DNA of 64,000 bases from positions 62,001 to 126,000 of the forward strand of contig NZ_JACSDI010000011.1 in the NCBI RefSeq assembly GCF_022410515.1, given 5' to 3'. Under the pieces are notes generated by a model. It was given only the letters and a program-made list of their open reading frames with translations. It did no database searches and was not told the DNA's origin. Positions within the stretch are counted from its first letter, which is position 1. Each line of letters opens with the position of its first letter. Positions 38,763-47,130 of the stretch are shown here, piece by piece. The DNA is from Shewanella cutis (GTDB taxonomy: Bacteria; Pseudomonadota; Gammaproteobacteria; Enterobacterales; Shewanellaceae). The translations under genes and the position numbers were made by a program.

Positions 38763-39212
38763 TTAAATCAATAACTGAGTAATTACGGGTTCACATTCGG
38801 TATCAATTAAATAAACCGTCTCTTGGCCAATAATATAATAACTATATAAATTCTGATAAATATGCTCACCTAACTGCCCATAACAATGTAGTCTTGCATT
38901 TCTTACCGACTTCCATGCTGGCCAAGGCAAACTAAAGTCATCACGCTTGATAAAATCAATATTTAACTCTGGCTCTAAAGGGAATGCTGTTTCGTTATTA
39001 TTGAGTTGATGACAATAGGTTTGATAGCTGGACTCATCAATGATTTGAAGCCCTGCGATAGTTGGAAAATAAATTTCCATGGCTAGAGGCGTGCTGCTTT
39101 GTCCTTGCCAACTAAGCGTTAACGATAAGTTATTGAGTTGGCAGTTAATCAGGGGGTAAGGACTTAGGCTGCGCTCAAGGGGAAACCAAGGTTGATAGAG
39201 AGTTGATGCCAT
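38763..39212 (-). CDS. Hypothetical protein, no recognised family
   Basis: The 149-residue protein is soluble, with no signal peptide or TM segment, and is rich in aromatic residues, Leu and Gln/Asn (for example NARLHCYGQLGEHIYQNLYS and YYIIGQETVYLIDTE). Predicted structure is mostly beta. An excellent AGGAGG site 8 nt before the ATG supports that it is a real gene. It is a single minus-strand gene. Its composition is lower in G+C than the neighbours, consistent with acquisition, but that is only an impression. Confidence 0.65.
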   Translation of the reverse strand: MASTLYQPWFPLERSLSPYPLINCQLNNLSLTLSWQGQSSTPLAMEIYFPTIAGLQIIDESSYQTYCHQLNNNETAFPLEPELNIDFIKRDDFSLPWPAWKSVRNARLHCYGQLGEHIYQNLYSYYIIGQETVYLIDTECEPVITQLLI

Positions 39213-39457
39213 AGAGTTATCCTCCTTTTATGATATAGATGTGTGATAAAATCAGTTTATATTACCAGCTAACATTAGGTTAAATACGCATAAATAATGC
39301 CTCTGATAAAACAGCATAACCTATTTTTTTAAGGATTAATCCATGGCGATTATCTAATAATTTTTGAAACTCATATCAGTAAAGTGTGGCTTATCAAAAT
39401 ATTGAGCCAGGTTATGCTTAATCATCATGACACTTTTTACTGTGAGTTGATTTTATT

Positions 39458-40069
39458 ATGCAAAAATTTTCAATTGGTTATCCGATTAAATATTCACTAA
39501 TAGCAGCGGTGATTATTGTTAATATGGCCAGTATTAATGCGGAAGCTAACGCGACTGAAGCAATCTTATTAGAGAGTTCGCAAACCTCGTTTAACTTAAA
39601 AAGTAATTTAACACCTAACGAGTTAATTCCTGCCGACTATTATTGGAATAACTTTGGCTGTTCAGGCGCAAATATCGCACCTTCTTTAACTTGGGAGCAT
39701 GCCCCTAAGGGCACCCAAAGTTTTGCGATTACTTTTTATGATAAAGATGCCCCAACAGGGAGTGGTTTTTGGCATCGTGTGGTCTACAACATTCCAAAAG
39801 AAATCAATACATTAGCAGGTGGTGTCAATGGCGGTGAATTGCCTACTGGTTCAGTTGAAGCTAATACGGATTTAGGTAAGCCAGGATTTTTTGGACCTTG
39901 CCCGCCCAAAGGTCGTGAGCATAGATATGTGTGGACTGTTCATGCTTTAGATGTGGCCAAATTACCGATAGATGCCAATGCTACTCCCGCTTTAGTTGGG
40001 TTTTATCTGTGGCAGCATAGACTGGGTGAAGCGAGTTTGACCTTCTTAGCGGGTTCTAAAGAGGGTTAG
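39458..40069 (+). CDS. YbhB/YbcL-type PEBP (Raf-kinase-inhibitor-like) protein, exported
   Basis: The 203-residue protein has an N-terminal signal peptide (hydrophobic IKYSLIAAVIIVNMA, likely cleavage near INAEANA) and a full PEBP fold. Signatures are SLTWEHAPKGTQSFAITFYD, DAPTGSGFWHRVVYNIP and FGPCPPKGREHRYVWTVHAL. Bacterial members bind small anionic or phospholipid-like ligands; exact roles are unclear. It is first of a likely five-gene operon: the next gene starts 4 bp after its stop. Confidence 0.9.
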   Translation: MQKFSIGYPIKYSLIAAVIIVNMASINAEANATEAILLESSQTSFNLKSNLTPNELIPADYYWNNFGCSGANIAPSLTWEHAPKGTQSFAITFYDKDAPTGSGFWHRVVYNIPKEINTLAGGVNGGELPTGSVEANTDLGKPGFFGPCPPKGREHRYVWTVHALDVAKLPIDANATPALVGFYLWQHRLGEASLTFLAGSKEG

Positions 40070-40073
40070 ACCA

Positions 40074-41252
40074 ATGAACAAATATGCATTACGTTCTTAC
40101 CATAAAACCTTTGTGCTTAATCTGTTATTGGTGAGCCAAGTGTTGGTTGTATCACAAGTAATAGCACAGCAGCAAAGTCAACAGGCCATTGCTCAGGTTC
40201 AACCTGAGGTTTACGCCAGCCTCGATGGTGCTGTAGGTGGCATTAGTTTTACCTCAAGCGATAGGCTTATCTTTAGTTATCACCCTTTTTATCAACCCAA
40301 AGTCAAGGTGGGTGAATTGTTGGCTGATGGTAAAGTTAAACCTTTTCCCAATTCAGATTGGCAGCTTTGTCATGATCCCCAAGGTAAACCCAAAGATCCC
40401 GATACCTGCTTGAATTGGGTTTTAGGACTGCGTACCGATAATCAAGATAAAGTATGGCTACTTGACTCGGGTCAAGCAGAGCCTCGAATCGAACCTAAGT
40501 TGGTTGCGTGGGATACCCTTAAAAATCAGTTAGATCGGATTATTCATCTGCCTTTTCCCGTATCGCTCCCTGAGTCACAGCACAATGACTTTGTGATTTC
40601 ATCTCGCCATCAAGCCATCATCATCGCGGACGAAGGCATTGCGACGGGTCCTATTGGTGATAAAGCTGCCTTAGTCGTAGTCGATCTCACCACGGGTAAG
40701 AGTCGCCGGGTATTGCAAGGTGATAACAGTGTGATGCCTGATTTGCAGCGGCCACTTATTATCGATAGCCACAGCGCCAAACCTAAACAAATTGACGTAT
40801 ATGTTGGCGCCGATGGTATCGCTTTAGATAGCGCTCAGCATTGGCTTTACTTTGCACCGATGAACAAGGACAAAGTTTACCGAGTAGCGATGGAGGATTT
40901 GCTCAATCCGGATTTAAGCCCTCAAGCTTTATCTGCCAAGGTGGAAGCCTACGCCGACAAACCCAACAACGGTGGCCTCAGTATTGATGCTGCTAATAAT
41001 CTTTACCTTACCGAAGTGGGCGAGCGTGCTATTGGCATCATCCCCGCGAACACGCGCCAGTATCAAAGCTATGCCTATGATGAACTTATGGTTTGGCCCG
41101 ATGGCGTGAGCTTTGGCAAAGACGGCTACCTGTATTCGGGCGCAGCACAATTACCGCTATCCGCGCCGTTAAATCATGGCAAAGCAGAAAACATGCCGCC
41201 GTATTATATCTTTCGTTTTAAACCCTTAGCTGCTGGTGTGCCTGGCAATTAA
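40074..41252 (+). CDS. Major-royal-jelly / yellow-like protein, exported
   Basis: The 392-residue protein has a signal peptide (FVLNLLLVSQVLVVSQVIAQ) and a six-bladed beta-propeller pattern seen in the MRJP/yellow family: DNQDKVWLLDSGQ, VVVDLTTGKSRRVL, GADGIALDSAQHWLYFAPMN and NNGGLSIDAANNLYLTEVGE. Insect relatives include dopachrome conversion enzymes and lactonase-like folds; bacterial functions are unknown. It is 4 bp after the PEBP gene and 21 bp before a VOC gene. Confidence 0.87.
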   Translation: MNKYALRSYHKTFVLNLLLVSQVLVVSQVIAQQQSQQAIAQVQPEVYASLDGAVGGISFTSSDRLIFSYHPFYQPKVKVGELLADGKVKPFPNSDWQLCHDPQGKPKDPDTCLNWVLGLRTDNQDKVWLLDSGQAEPRIEPKLVAWDTLKNQLDRIIHLPFPVSLPESQHNDFVISSRHQAIIIADEGIATGPIGDKAALVVVDLTTGKSRRVLQGDNSVMPDLQRPLIIDSHSAKPKQIDVYVGADGIALDSAQHWLYFAPMNKDKVYRVAMEDLLNPDLSPQALSAKVEAYADKPNNGGLSIDAANNLYLTEVGERAIGIIPANTRQYQSYAYDELMVWPDGVSFGKDGYLYSGAAQLPLSAPLNHGKAENMPPYYIFRFKPLAAGVPGN

Positions 41253-41273
41253 CACTCACAGGGAGAAAGTCAT

Positions 41274-41735
41274 ATGAACATTGTTGGATTAGATCACTTT
41301 ACCATCCGTACCCCGAAGTTGGCCGAAACCGTCGCGTTTTTTCAAGATGTGTTGGGTTTAACACTGGGATGGCGACCTCGGTTTGGCTTTCCTGGACATT
41401 GGCTCTATGCGGCAGATAAACCCGTGCTGCATTTAGTGGAGGCCGGTAGCCGGGCCTTGGATGCCTATTTAGGAGAAAGTCCAGCCCAGTTTGGCTCCGG
41501 TCGAGTCGATCATTTTTCGTTTCGGGGGACAGATCTTGCTCAAATGCAGCAGCATTTATGCCGACTAAAATACCCGTTTAGGGAGCGAATTGTTCCAGAA
41601 ATTCTTGAACATCAATTATTTCTCGAAGATCCAAACGGTATCACTGTGGAGATGATTTTTCCTTACTCTAGGGATAACGCGGTGGTCGGGATTGCAATGG
41701 CAAGGCTCGCGATTCTACCTGAGGATGAAGCCTAA
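41274..41735 (+). CDS. VOC-superfamily (glyoxalase/dioxygenase-fold) protein
   Basis: The 153-residue protein is one VOC domain pair: GLDHFTIRTPKLAETVAFFQ at the start, LHLVEAG, then VDHFSFRGTD and LFLEDPNGITVEMIFPY. The likely metal ligands His (LDHFT), His or Glu (VLHLVE), His (RVDHFS) and Glu (VEMIF) are all present. A glyoxalase-, isomerase- or lyase-type reaction is possible; the substrate is unknown. The stop codon TAA is also the left target copy of MITE-1. GGGAG lies 7-8 nt before the ATG. Confidence 0.85.
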   Translation: MNIVGLDHFTIRTPKLAETVAFFQDVLGLTLGWRPRFGFPGHWLYAADKPVLHLVEAGSRALDAYLGESPAQFGSGRVDHFSFRGTDLAQMQQHLCRLKYPFRERIVPEILEHQLFLEDPNGITVEMIFPYSRDNAVVGIAMARLAILPEDEA

Positions 41736-41998
41736 TACCAATCGTATTAAATATCTGCTCATTCAGCGGGAGTTAAACGGGCTTTAGACAAGGCGAAGGC
41801 TTGAAGGCATAGTGGTGCTCTGTCGAAAGCCTTAAACGCAGTATAAAGCCCGTTCAACCCCGCCCTGCGGGAGCCTCGCAGGCATCTCACTCCCGTGTTA
41901 CATTGACTTAAAAGGGAATAACCATTTCTTCGTCAATGCGCCTTGGATTGAGATGCCTGTGAGGCTCTGAACTGATTAGATATTTAATGTGATTGGTA
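41736..41998 (+). mobile_element. MITE-1, copy 2, inserted between stop and start codons of an operon
   Basis: The 263-bp copy is about 98% identical to 8486-8747, with the same inverted ends and TAA flanks (41733-41735 and 41999-42001). The left TAA is the VOC stop codon; the right TAA directly precedes the ATG at 42002. The 19-bp internal inverted repeat has one mismatch here. Confidence 0.88.
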
Positions 41999-42001
41999 TA
42001 A

Positions 42002-43015
42002 ATGACAGCAATCGACCTCAAGCGTCGACAACTATTACAGGCGCTAAGTGTCGGCGGCATGGCCTCATCTAGTTTATTAAGCCTCGGAGCGATAGCGATG
42101 AATTTACCGAATATCAATCAAGAAAATCAATATGAACATGGTCAAAAGCCTCAGATGCAGGCCTCAGGGCAACTGATCCAGTTAGGCGTTACAGATCTAA
42201 GTTTTCATCGAGTAACGGCGGCGGTTGTTGCCCACGTAATGCGGTTAATGGGCAAACAAGTTGAAATAAGTTATGCGCTGCACGAGGCAAATTTTCATCG
42301 GCTCAAACTTGGGCAGATAGATTTGTTGAGCTCAGCTTGGTTGCCTCACAGTCATGGCGTTTATCAGCAGGATGTTGAGACCCAAGTCGCAACGCGTGAA
42401 TTGGGACTACATTACGAGCCGTACGCACTCTGGGGAGTACCGGATTATGTGCCAGAGGATGCGGTTTCTCGCATCGAAGATCTGCTAAAACCTGAGGTAA
42501 AACAACGGATGCGACCGGTGATTCAAGGTATTGGTGAGGGGGCGGGTATTACCCGTTTCTCTAAAAATATCATGCGTGAATACCAATTAACCGCAGCGGG
42601 CTATCAGTTTCGAACGGGTACTCAAGCTGATTGTGTGGCGGCATTTGAATCGGCAGTGTCAGTACGGGACTGGGTAATTGTGCCATTGTGGCATCCGCAA
42701 TTTTTACACCATCAATACGGTATTCGTGATCTTCAGGACTCAAAAGGGTTACTCGGGGGAAAAGATAAAGCGGTTTTGCTCGCCCGTGAACGCGAGTTAG
42801 CGATTAATTTCTCGCCGGCACAAATTCAAGTACTTGATAACATAGTGTTATCTAATCAAATTGTTGCAGAACTCGATTATGCGGTTAATCGACATGGAAT
42901 GACGGAAGATGAGGCCGCTGCGAACTGGTTGGCAGCCAATCCTTCGCATTTGACGACGTGGTTAGCCCCGCTGCTTAATCCTGCGAATGTCACATCTCAG
43001 GAGGTGACATTATGA
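42002..43015 (+). CDS. OpuAC-type (glycine betaine-like) substrate-binding protein, orphan, probable Tat signal
   Basis: The 337-residue protein begins KRRQLLQALSVGG (Arg8-Arg9), a match to the twin-arginine motif, then a hydrophobic stretch. The mature part resembles OpuAC/ProX binding proteins: QLIQLGVTDLSFHRVTAAVV, LGQIDLLSSAWLPHSHGVY and an extra DWVIVPLWHPQFLH segment with aromatic residues that could form a ligand cage. No permease or ATPase gene is near. The ATG has no Shine-Dalgarno because MITE-1 ends immediately before it. It overlaps the next gene by 4 bp (ATGA). Confidence 0.83.
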   Translation: MTAIDLKRRQLLQALSVGGMASSSLLSLGAIAMNLPNINQENQYEHGQKPQMQASGQLIQLGVTDLSFHRVTAAVVAHVMRLMGKQVEISYALHEANFHRLKLGQIDLLSSAWLPHSHGVYQQDVETQVATRELGLHYEPYALWGVPDYVPEDAVSRIEDLLKPEVKQRMRPVIQGIGEGAGITRFSKNIMREYQLTAAGYQFRTGTQADCVAAFESAVSVRDWVIVPLWHPQFLHHQYGIRDLQDSKGLLGGKDKAVLLARERELAINFSPAQIQVLDNIVLSNQIVAELDYAVNRHGMTEDEAAANWLAANPSHLTTWLAPLLNPANVTSQEVTL

Positions 43016-43473
43016 TGAACACTCCGGAATCGCGGCTAGTAGCGGCTGGGCTTGAATTACCTGAGGTTGCTGCGGCTCTAGGGAATTACGAACCCTATTC
43101 AATTGTTGGCAGCCAATTAATGACCTCGGGTCAGTTTCCCTATTTAGAGGGTAAGCTTCTGTATCAAGGACAATTGGGCACCGATCATACTGTGAGTGAA
43201 GGCTACGCTGCCTGTCGTCTTGCAACCCTGAATGCCATTGCGCAATTGAAACAGGCTTGTGGTGAGCTTTCGCGAATAAAACAAATTTACCGCTTAGAAG
43301 GGGTGCTAAATGTTCATCAATCTTGCATTGAACATCCCAAAGCACTCGATGGTGCTTCGGATTTATTGCTCGAGATTTTCGGCGAAGCTGGGCGTCACAG
43401 CCGAATGATTTGGACAAATCCGGTCATGCCGCTTAACAGCTTATGTTTAGTGTATTTATTTGCCGAACTCTAG
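43012..43473 (+). CDS. Rid/YjgF-type protein (PF14588 subgroup)
   Basis: The 153-residue protein matches the longer YjgF-endoribonuclease-like subgroup: LELPEVAAALGNYEPYSIVG, QLMTSGQFPYLEGKLLYQGQLG, SEGYAACRLATLNAIAQLK and ALDGASDLLLEIFGEAGRHSR. Rid proteins commonly hydrolyse reactive enamines/imines from PLP or oxidase reactions; this subgroup is little studied. The gene is translationally coupled to the binding-protein gene. The stop TAG uses the TA target of MITE-2. Confidence 0.87.
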   Translation: MMNTPESRLVAAGLELPEVAAALGNYEPYSIVGSQLMTSGQFPYLEGKLLYQGQLGTDHTVSEGYAACRLATLNAIAQLKQACGELSRIKQIYRLEGVLNVHQSCIEHPKALDGASDLLLEIFGEAGRHSRMIWTNPVMPLNSLCLVYLFAEL

Positions 43474-43733
43474 GGCGTGTTGACGTTTCGAGATTAGATT
43501 TTGTTCGTTCTGGCAAGCTTGTGCTCGCGAAACGAGGAATGATGTGTCGTTATTCTACTCAAATGACGAGCGGCTCTTATGACAGAAAGTAAGAGCAAGG
43601 GCTTGCAGCATTGGGCTGGCTTTTCTGCCGCGTTAACGTCCGTTTATGCAGAATAACTACACAGCACGGACTTTGCCTTGCATAAAAGCCAGCCAAATTG
43701 CTGCAAAAACAACCCTGAAACGTCAACACGCCC
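43473..43733 (+). mobile_element. MITE-2, copy 2 (261 bp, internal deletion) at a stop codon
   Basis: Ends are perfect inverted repeats (CTAGGGCGTGTTGACGTTTC counting the flanking TA). TA flanks at 43471-43472 and 43734-43735. Relative to copies 1 and 3 about 18 bp are missing in the middle. The first G of the element completes the TAG stop of the upstream gene. Confidence 0.88.
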
Positions 43734-43735
43734 TA

Positions 43736-43922
43736 GTGTTATGAGCAACAAAGATAATGTCTTTGGTCTCGATTGATATTGAATGCTTGAATGTGATGTA
43801 CATTGGCTGTTAGCTAAATGGTATGCCATTAGAGGGCACTCAATCGCCTATGAGGCAGTCCTTGAACTTTCATCAATCGATTGTTAGGGTGAAGCCATTA
43901 TTGACCGAATGTTGACAATACC
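43736..43922. other. Intergenic region upstream of maa
   Basis: With MITE-2 copy 2 this makes a 450-bp gap. The 187 bp after the element must hold the maa promoter; I see no operator and no clear Shine-Dalgarno before the ATG. Confidence 0.45.
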
Positions 43923-44501
43923 ATGACTGAGAAACAAAAAATGTTGGCGGGCCAGCCTTATAAGGCTTGGGATGATGCGTTATTGGCTGAGCGGATGCGG
44001 GCGAAATCTATTTGCCATCAGTTTAATCAGGCCGATCCGACTTTGCTTGATGCGCGTATGACGCATCTTCGTGGCCTGCTCGATATTCCTGTCTGCGCTC
44101 ACATTGAGCCTAATTTCTTTTGCGATTACGGCTACAACATCCATATCGGTAAGCAATTTTATGCTAATCACAACTTAACCATACTGGATGTTTGCTCCGT
44201 TTTGATTGGCGATAACGTGATGTTTGGTCCTCATGTGATGATTTCAACTGCGACGCATCCTATCGACCCTATTGCGCGGCAGACAATTGAATACGGCGCG
44301 CCAATTCAAATCGGTAATAATGTCTGGCTGGGTGGAAACGTCTCTGTGTTACCCGGTGTGACCATTGGCGATAATTGTGTCATCGGTGCTGGTAGTGTCG
44401 TGAATAAGAGCATTCCGTCGAACTGCGTGGCTGCAGGTAACCCTTGTAAGGTTATCAAACCTATCGATGTGGATTATCACAGGAACGTTAATGTCGAGTA
44501 A
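43923..44501 (+). CDS. maa: Maltose/galactoside O-acetyltransferase family protein
   Basis: The 192-residue protein starts MTEKQKMLAGQPYKAWDD (the Mac-type N-terminal domain) and continues as a left-handed beta-helix of hexapeptide repeats. FCDYGYNIHIGKQFYANHNL, ATHPIDPIARQ (the catalytic His) and NNVWLGGNVSVLPGVTIGDN are characteristic of Maa/LacA/NodL enzymes that acetylate sugars with acetyl-CoA. The gene symbol reflects family rather than proven substrate. It ends at a terminator shared with hppD. Confidence 0.88.
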   Translation: MTEKQKMLAGQPYKAWDDALLAERMRAKSICHQFNQADPTLLDARMTHLRGLLDIPVCAHIEPNFFCDYGYNIHIGKQFYANHNLTILDVCSVLIGDNVMFGPHVMISTATHPIDPIARQTIEYGAPIQIGNNVWLGGNVSVLPGVTIGDNCVIGAGSVVNKSIPSNCVAAGNPCKVIKPIDVDYHRNVNVE

Positions 44502-44543
44502 TTGGTTTGCACCTTGACGGCGAAGTCGATATTTTTAGCAAGA

Positions 44544-44570
44544 AAAACGGTACGCAGTGCGTACCGTTTT
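44544..44570. terminator. Bidirectional terminator between maa and hppD
   Basis: The 12-bp stem AAAACGGTACGC / GCGTACCGTTTT with loop AGT is followed by TCTTTTTT on the plus strand. It lies between convergent genes. Confidence 0.92.
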
Positions 44571-44597
44571 TCTTTTTTATGAGATTAAAGGCTGCGA

Positions 44598-45638
44598 TTA
44601 AAGCACGCCACGGCGCATTTGATCGCGTTCAATCGATTGGAACAGTGCGGTAAAGTTACCTTCACCAAAACCTAAGTTGTTCTTACGTTGAATGATTTCG
44701 ATAAAAATCGGGCCGAACAAGTTCTTAGTGAAGATCTGCAATAAATAGCCTGACTCGTCACCGTCCACCAGAATTTGGTGATGCTTGATACGTTCACGGT
44801 TCTCGGTCACTTGCGGGACTTTATCGAAAATGGTGTCGTAATATTCAGGAATAATATCCAAGCATTGAATAGAGCTGCCTTCCATCGCATCCAAAGATTT
44901 AACGATATCGCGGCTTCTAAAGGCTAAGTGTTGTACGCCTGGACCATTGTATTCCTTCAAGTATTCATCGATTTGGTTCTTATCGTTGCCTTTACCTTCG
45001 TTAATCGGAATGCAGAAGCTGCCATCGGGTGAGCGCAGGGCGTAAGACACCAGTGCAGTTTGTACGCCGCTGATGTCGAAGTAGCGCACTTCGGTAAAAC
45101 CAAAAATGTTTTTGTAGAAGTTGGCCCAATGCTCCATGGTGCCTTTGTAGACGTTATTGGTTAAGTGGTCGACTTCAATAAAGCCTTTCTCTTGGGTGAT
45201 AACTTGTTCACTTAAGTCTTCAAAGTCAGTGGCATAGATATTGTTGTCGGCACCAAAGGTGTCGATAAAATAAATTAAGCTGTCGCCAATACCATAAATC
45301 GCCGGATAGGGCAGATCTTTGTTGGCATCATCGGCGGGTTTTGCACCACGCTCCACCGCCACACGGTGAGCAAAGCTGGCATCTTCTACACGCCAGCCCA
45401 TAGAGCAAATCGCAGGGCCGTGGGATTTGGCAAACTTAGCAGAGAAGCCTTCGCGCTGCTTGTTGAGCAGGAAGTTAATATCATTTTGTTTGTAGTACAA
45501 AATGTCTTTATTTTTGGCTTTTTTCAGCAGTGAAAAACCAAAGTCGATAAACACTTTGTGCATAAAATCGCTGTCGGGGCTGGCGAATTCGGTAAATTCG
45601 ATACCGAGTAAGCCCAGTGGATTGAGTTCGCTTGCCAT
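44598..45638 (-). CDS. hppD: 4-hydroxyphenylpyruvate dioxygenase
   Basis: HppD converts 4-hydroxyphenylpyruvate to homogentisate in tyrosine degradation (and gives rise to pyomelanin when homogentisate accumulates). The 346-residue protein has two VOC-type domains with Fe ligands in EVDHLTNNV (His), GVQHLAF (His) and PIFIEIIQR (Glu), plus the C-terminal helix NLGFGEGNFTALFQSIERDQ. AGAGGAA precedes the ATG. It lies 113 bp downstream of hmgA on the same strand. Confidence 0.95.
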   Translation of the reverse strand: MASELNPLGLLGIEFTEFASPDSDFMHKVFIDFGFSLLKKAKNKDILYYKQNDINFLLNKQREGFSAKFAKSHGPAICSMGWRVEDASFAHRVAVERGAKPADDANKDLPYPAIYGIGDSLIYFIDTFGADNNIYATDFEDLSEQVITQEKGFIEVDHLTNNVYKGTMEHWANFYKNIFGFTEVRYFDISGVQTALVSYALRSPDGSFCIPINEGKGNDKNQIDEYLKEYNGPGVQHLAFRSRDIVKSLDAMEGSSIQCLDIIPEYYDTIFDKVPQVTENRERIKHHQILVDGDESGYLLQIFTKNLFGPIFIEIIQRKNNLGFGEGNFTALFQSIERDQMRRGVL

Positions 45639-45751
45639 GATCTGTTCCTCTTGATTAATTCAACACGCAGTCACTCTTGTTGCTTTGTAAACTGTGGTGA
45701 CTTACGGCTAGTCGGCTTAGTTAAGCCATTCACTCAAGCTGCGGTGCAGCG

Positions 45752-46912
45752 TTAGTTTTCTAGCCAGGAGCGGTTGTAGTCTTTACTCATGCAATTTTGC
45801 ACATGTTCGGTTAGTTTCAGTGGGGCGAAGGTGTCCACCATCACTGCATATTCATAGGTTTCTTTTTTGCCAATCGAGGCTTCGGTGCGGCCGGGCTGCG
45901 GGCCGTGCGCCACGCCTTTTTGATGTAGGGTGATGTAGCCAGCTTCAATCCCGGTGCGGCTCATAAAGTCGCCATCAACGTAGTACAGCACTTCGTCACT
46001 ATCGATGTTGTTGTGATAGTAAGGCGCGGGAATGGCGCGCTCGTGGAAATCGTAGGGGCGCGGCACAAAGTTACACACCACAAAGTTGTGGGCGGTAAAC
46101 ACGAGATGGTCCGAAGGCGGTAAATGGATTTTCCCTACCTTTGGCGCGTATTCGGTGATGTTAAATGCCCAAGGGTAAACACAGCCATCCCAGCCCACTA
46201 AATCAAACGGATGCCACTCTAGTGTTGTCAGTTGGTACTTATCACCAAATTTACATACCAGCGGGAATGCGCCACGCTCAACCACGGCAGTTTGCAAAAC
46301 GGGCGTGCGCAAATCGCGTTCACAGTAGGGCGCTGATTCGAGTAACTGGCCGTATTCATTACGGAAATGCTTAGGCACTTCCACCATTGAAAAGGCTTCA
46401 ATCACGAATAAACGTACATTGCTGTAATCGTTAAATTTGAGCTGATGTGTGGTGCCGCGTGGGATCACTAAGTAGTCCCATTTTTTAATCTCTAGGGTGC
46501 CATATTCACTGTAGAGCGTGCCTTCACCTTCGTGCACAAAGACCACTTCATCGGCGTAGGCATTGCGGTAAAACTCAGCGGTGTCTTGGGTGACTTTTGC
46601 GGTGTAAAGTGCCACATCATTGTTATAAAAGATTTTATTGCGGGCGCTGAAAAAGTTGCCTTCACGATCGGCCGTGCGAGAGTCCAATTTATAGTTTTGA
46701 ACTAAAGAATCTTCCCATTGGGCACCGTGACCGAGGCGGTAAGGAGCGACTTCAAGCGCCTTAGTTGGCATATTGTGGTGATATTTATTCGAGTAAATAT
46801 TGGAAAAACCATGGGTTGAAAACAGCTCTTCACGATATAGCTCGCCGTTTTCCTTCTCAAATGCGATATGGCGCTTATGGGGTACTTGGCCTTGTTTCAC
46901 ATAAAATGGCAT
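45752..46912 (-). CDS. hmgA: Homogentisate 1,2-dioxygenase (short bacterial type)
   Basis: HmgA opens the homogentisate ring to maleylacetoacetate. From the ATG at 46912 (AAGGA upstream) it has 386 residues, shorter than the classic form of about 430. Iron-site regions are PYYHNNIDSDEVLYYVDGDF and GVAHGPQPG. In the first, the acid six residues after the His is Asp followed by Glu, as in a divergent bacterial subgroup. An in-frame extension of 21 codons upstream has no match. It precedes hppD and faces a LysR gene. Confidence 0.88.
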   Translation of the reverse strand: MPFYVKQGQVPHKRHIAFEKENGELYREELFSTHGFSNIYSNKYHHNMPTKALEVAPYRLGHGAQWEDSLVQNYKLDSRTADREGNFFSARNKIFYNNDVALYTAKVTQDTAEFYRNAYADEVVFVHEGEGTLYSEYGTLEIKKWDYLVIPRGTTHQLKFNDYSNVRLFVIEAFSMVEVPKHFRNEYGQLLESAPYCERDLRTPVLQTAVVERGAFPLVCKFGDKYQLTTLEWHPFDLVGWDGCVYPWAFNITEYAPKVGKIHLPPSDHLVFTAHNFVVCNFVPRPYDFHERAIPAPYYHNNIDSDEVLYYVDGDFMSRTGIEAGYITLHQKGVAHGPQPGRTEASIGKKETYEYAVMVDTFAPLKLTEHVQNCMSKDYNRSWLEN

Positions 46913-47049
46913 GGTGGATCCTTGAGTTTTATGCGCTGCGAGCAGTGCTCTACAGGGCTTATTGTTATGTTGCAAGTTGCATTACTGTGATCTTCTTATC
47001 AATTTAGTTGCTTAGATGAACAAAAAAAAGAATAATAAATCTGTCATCT

Positions 47050-47068
47050 CCATCTAAAAAATAGATGG
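47050..47068. promoter_or_regulatory. Probable LysR-type operator in the hmgA / lysR intergenic region
   Basis: The perfect palindrome CCATCTA-AAAAA-TAGATGG lies between the divergent hmgA and LysR genes. It contains ATC-N9-GAT, i.e. the T-N11-A core of LysR-family boxes. It is 63 bp from the LysR start and 138 bp from the hmgA start. Assignment to this regulator is inference from position. Confidence 0.6.
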
Positions 47069-47130
47069 TATTAACTGCTTTACGCTTCGTAGCGTTTGCG
47101 TGACATTTTTATTCGCGCCAAGGAGTCCCC

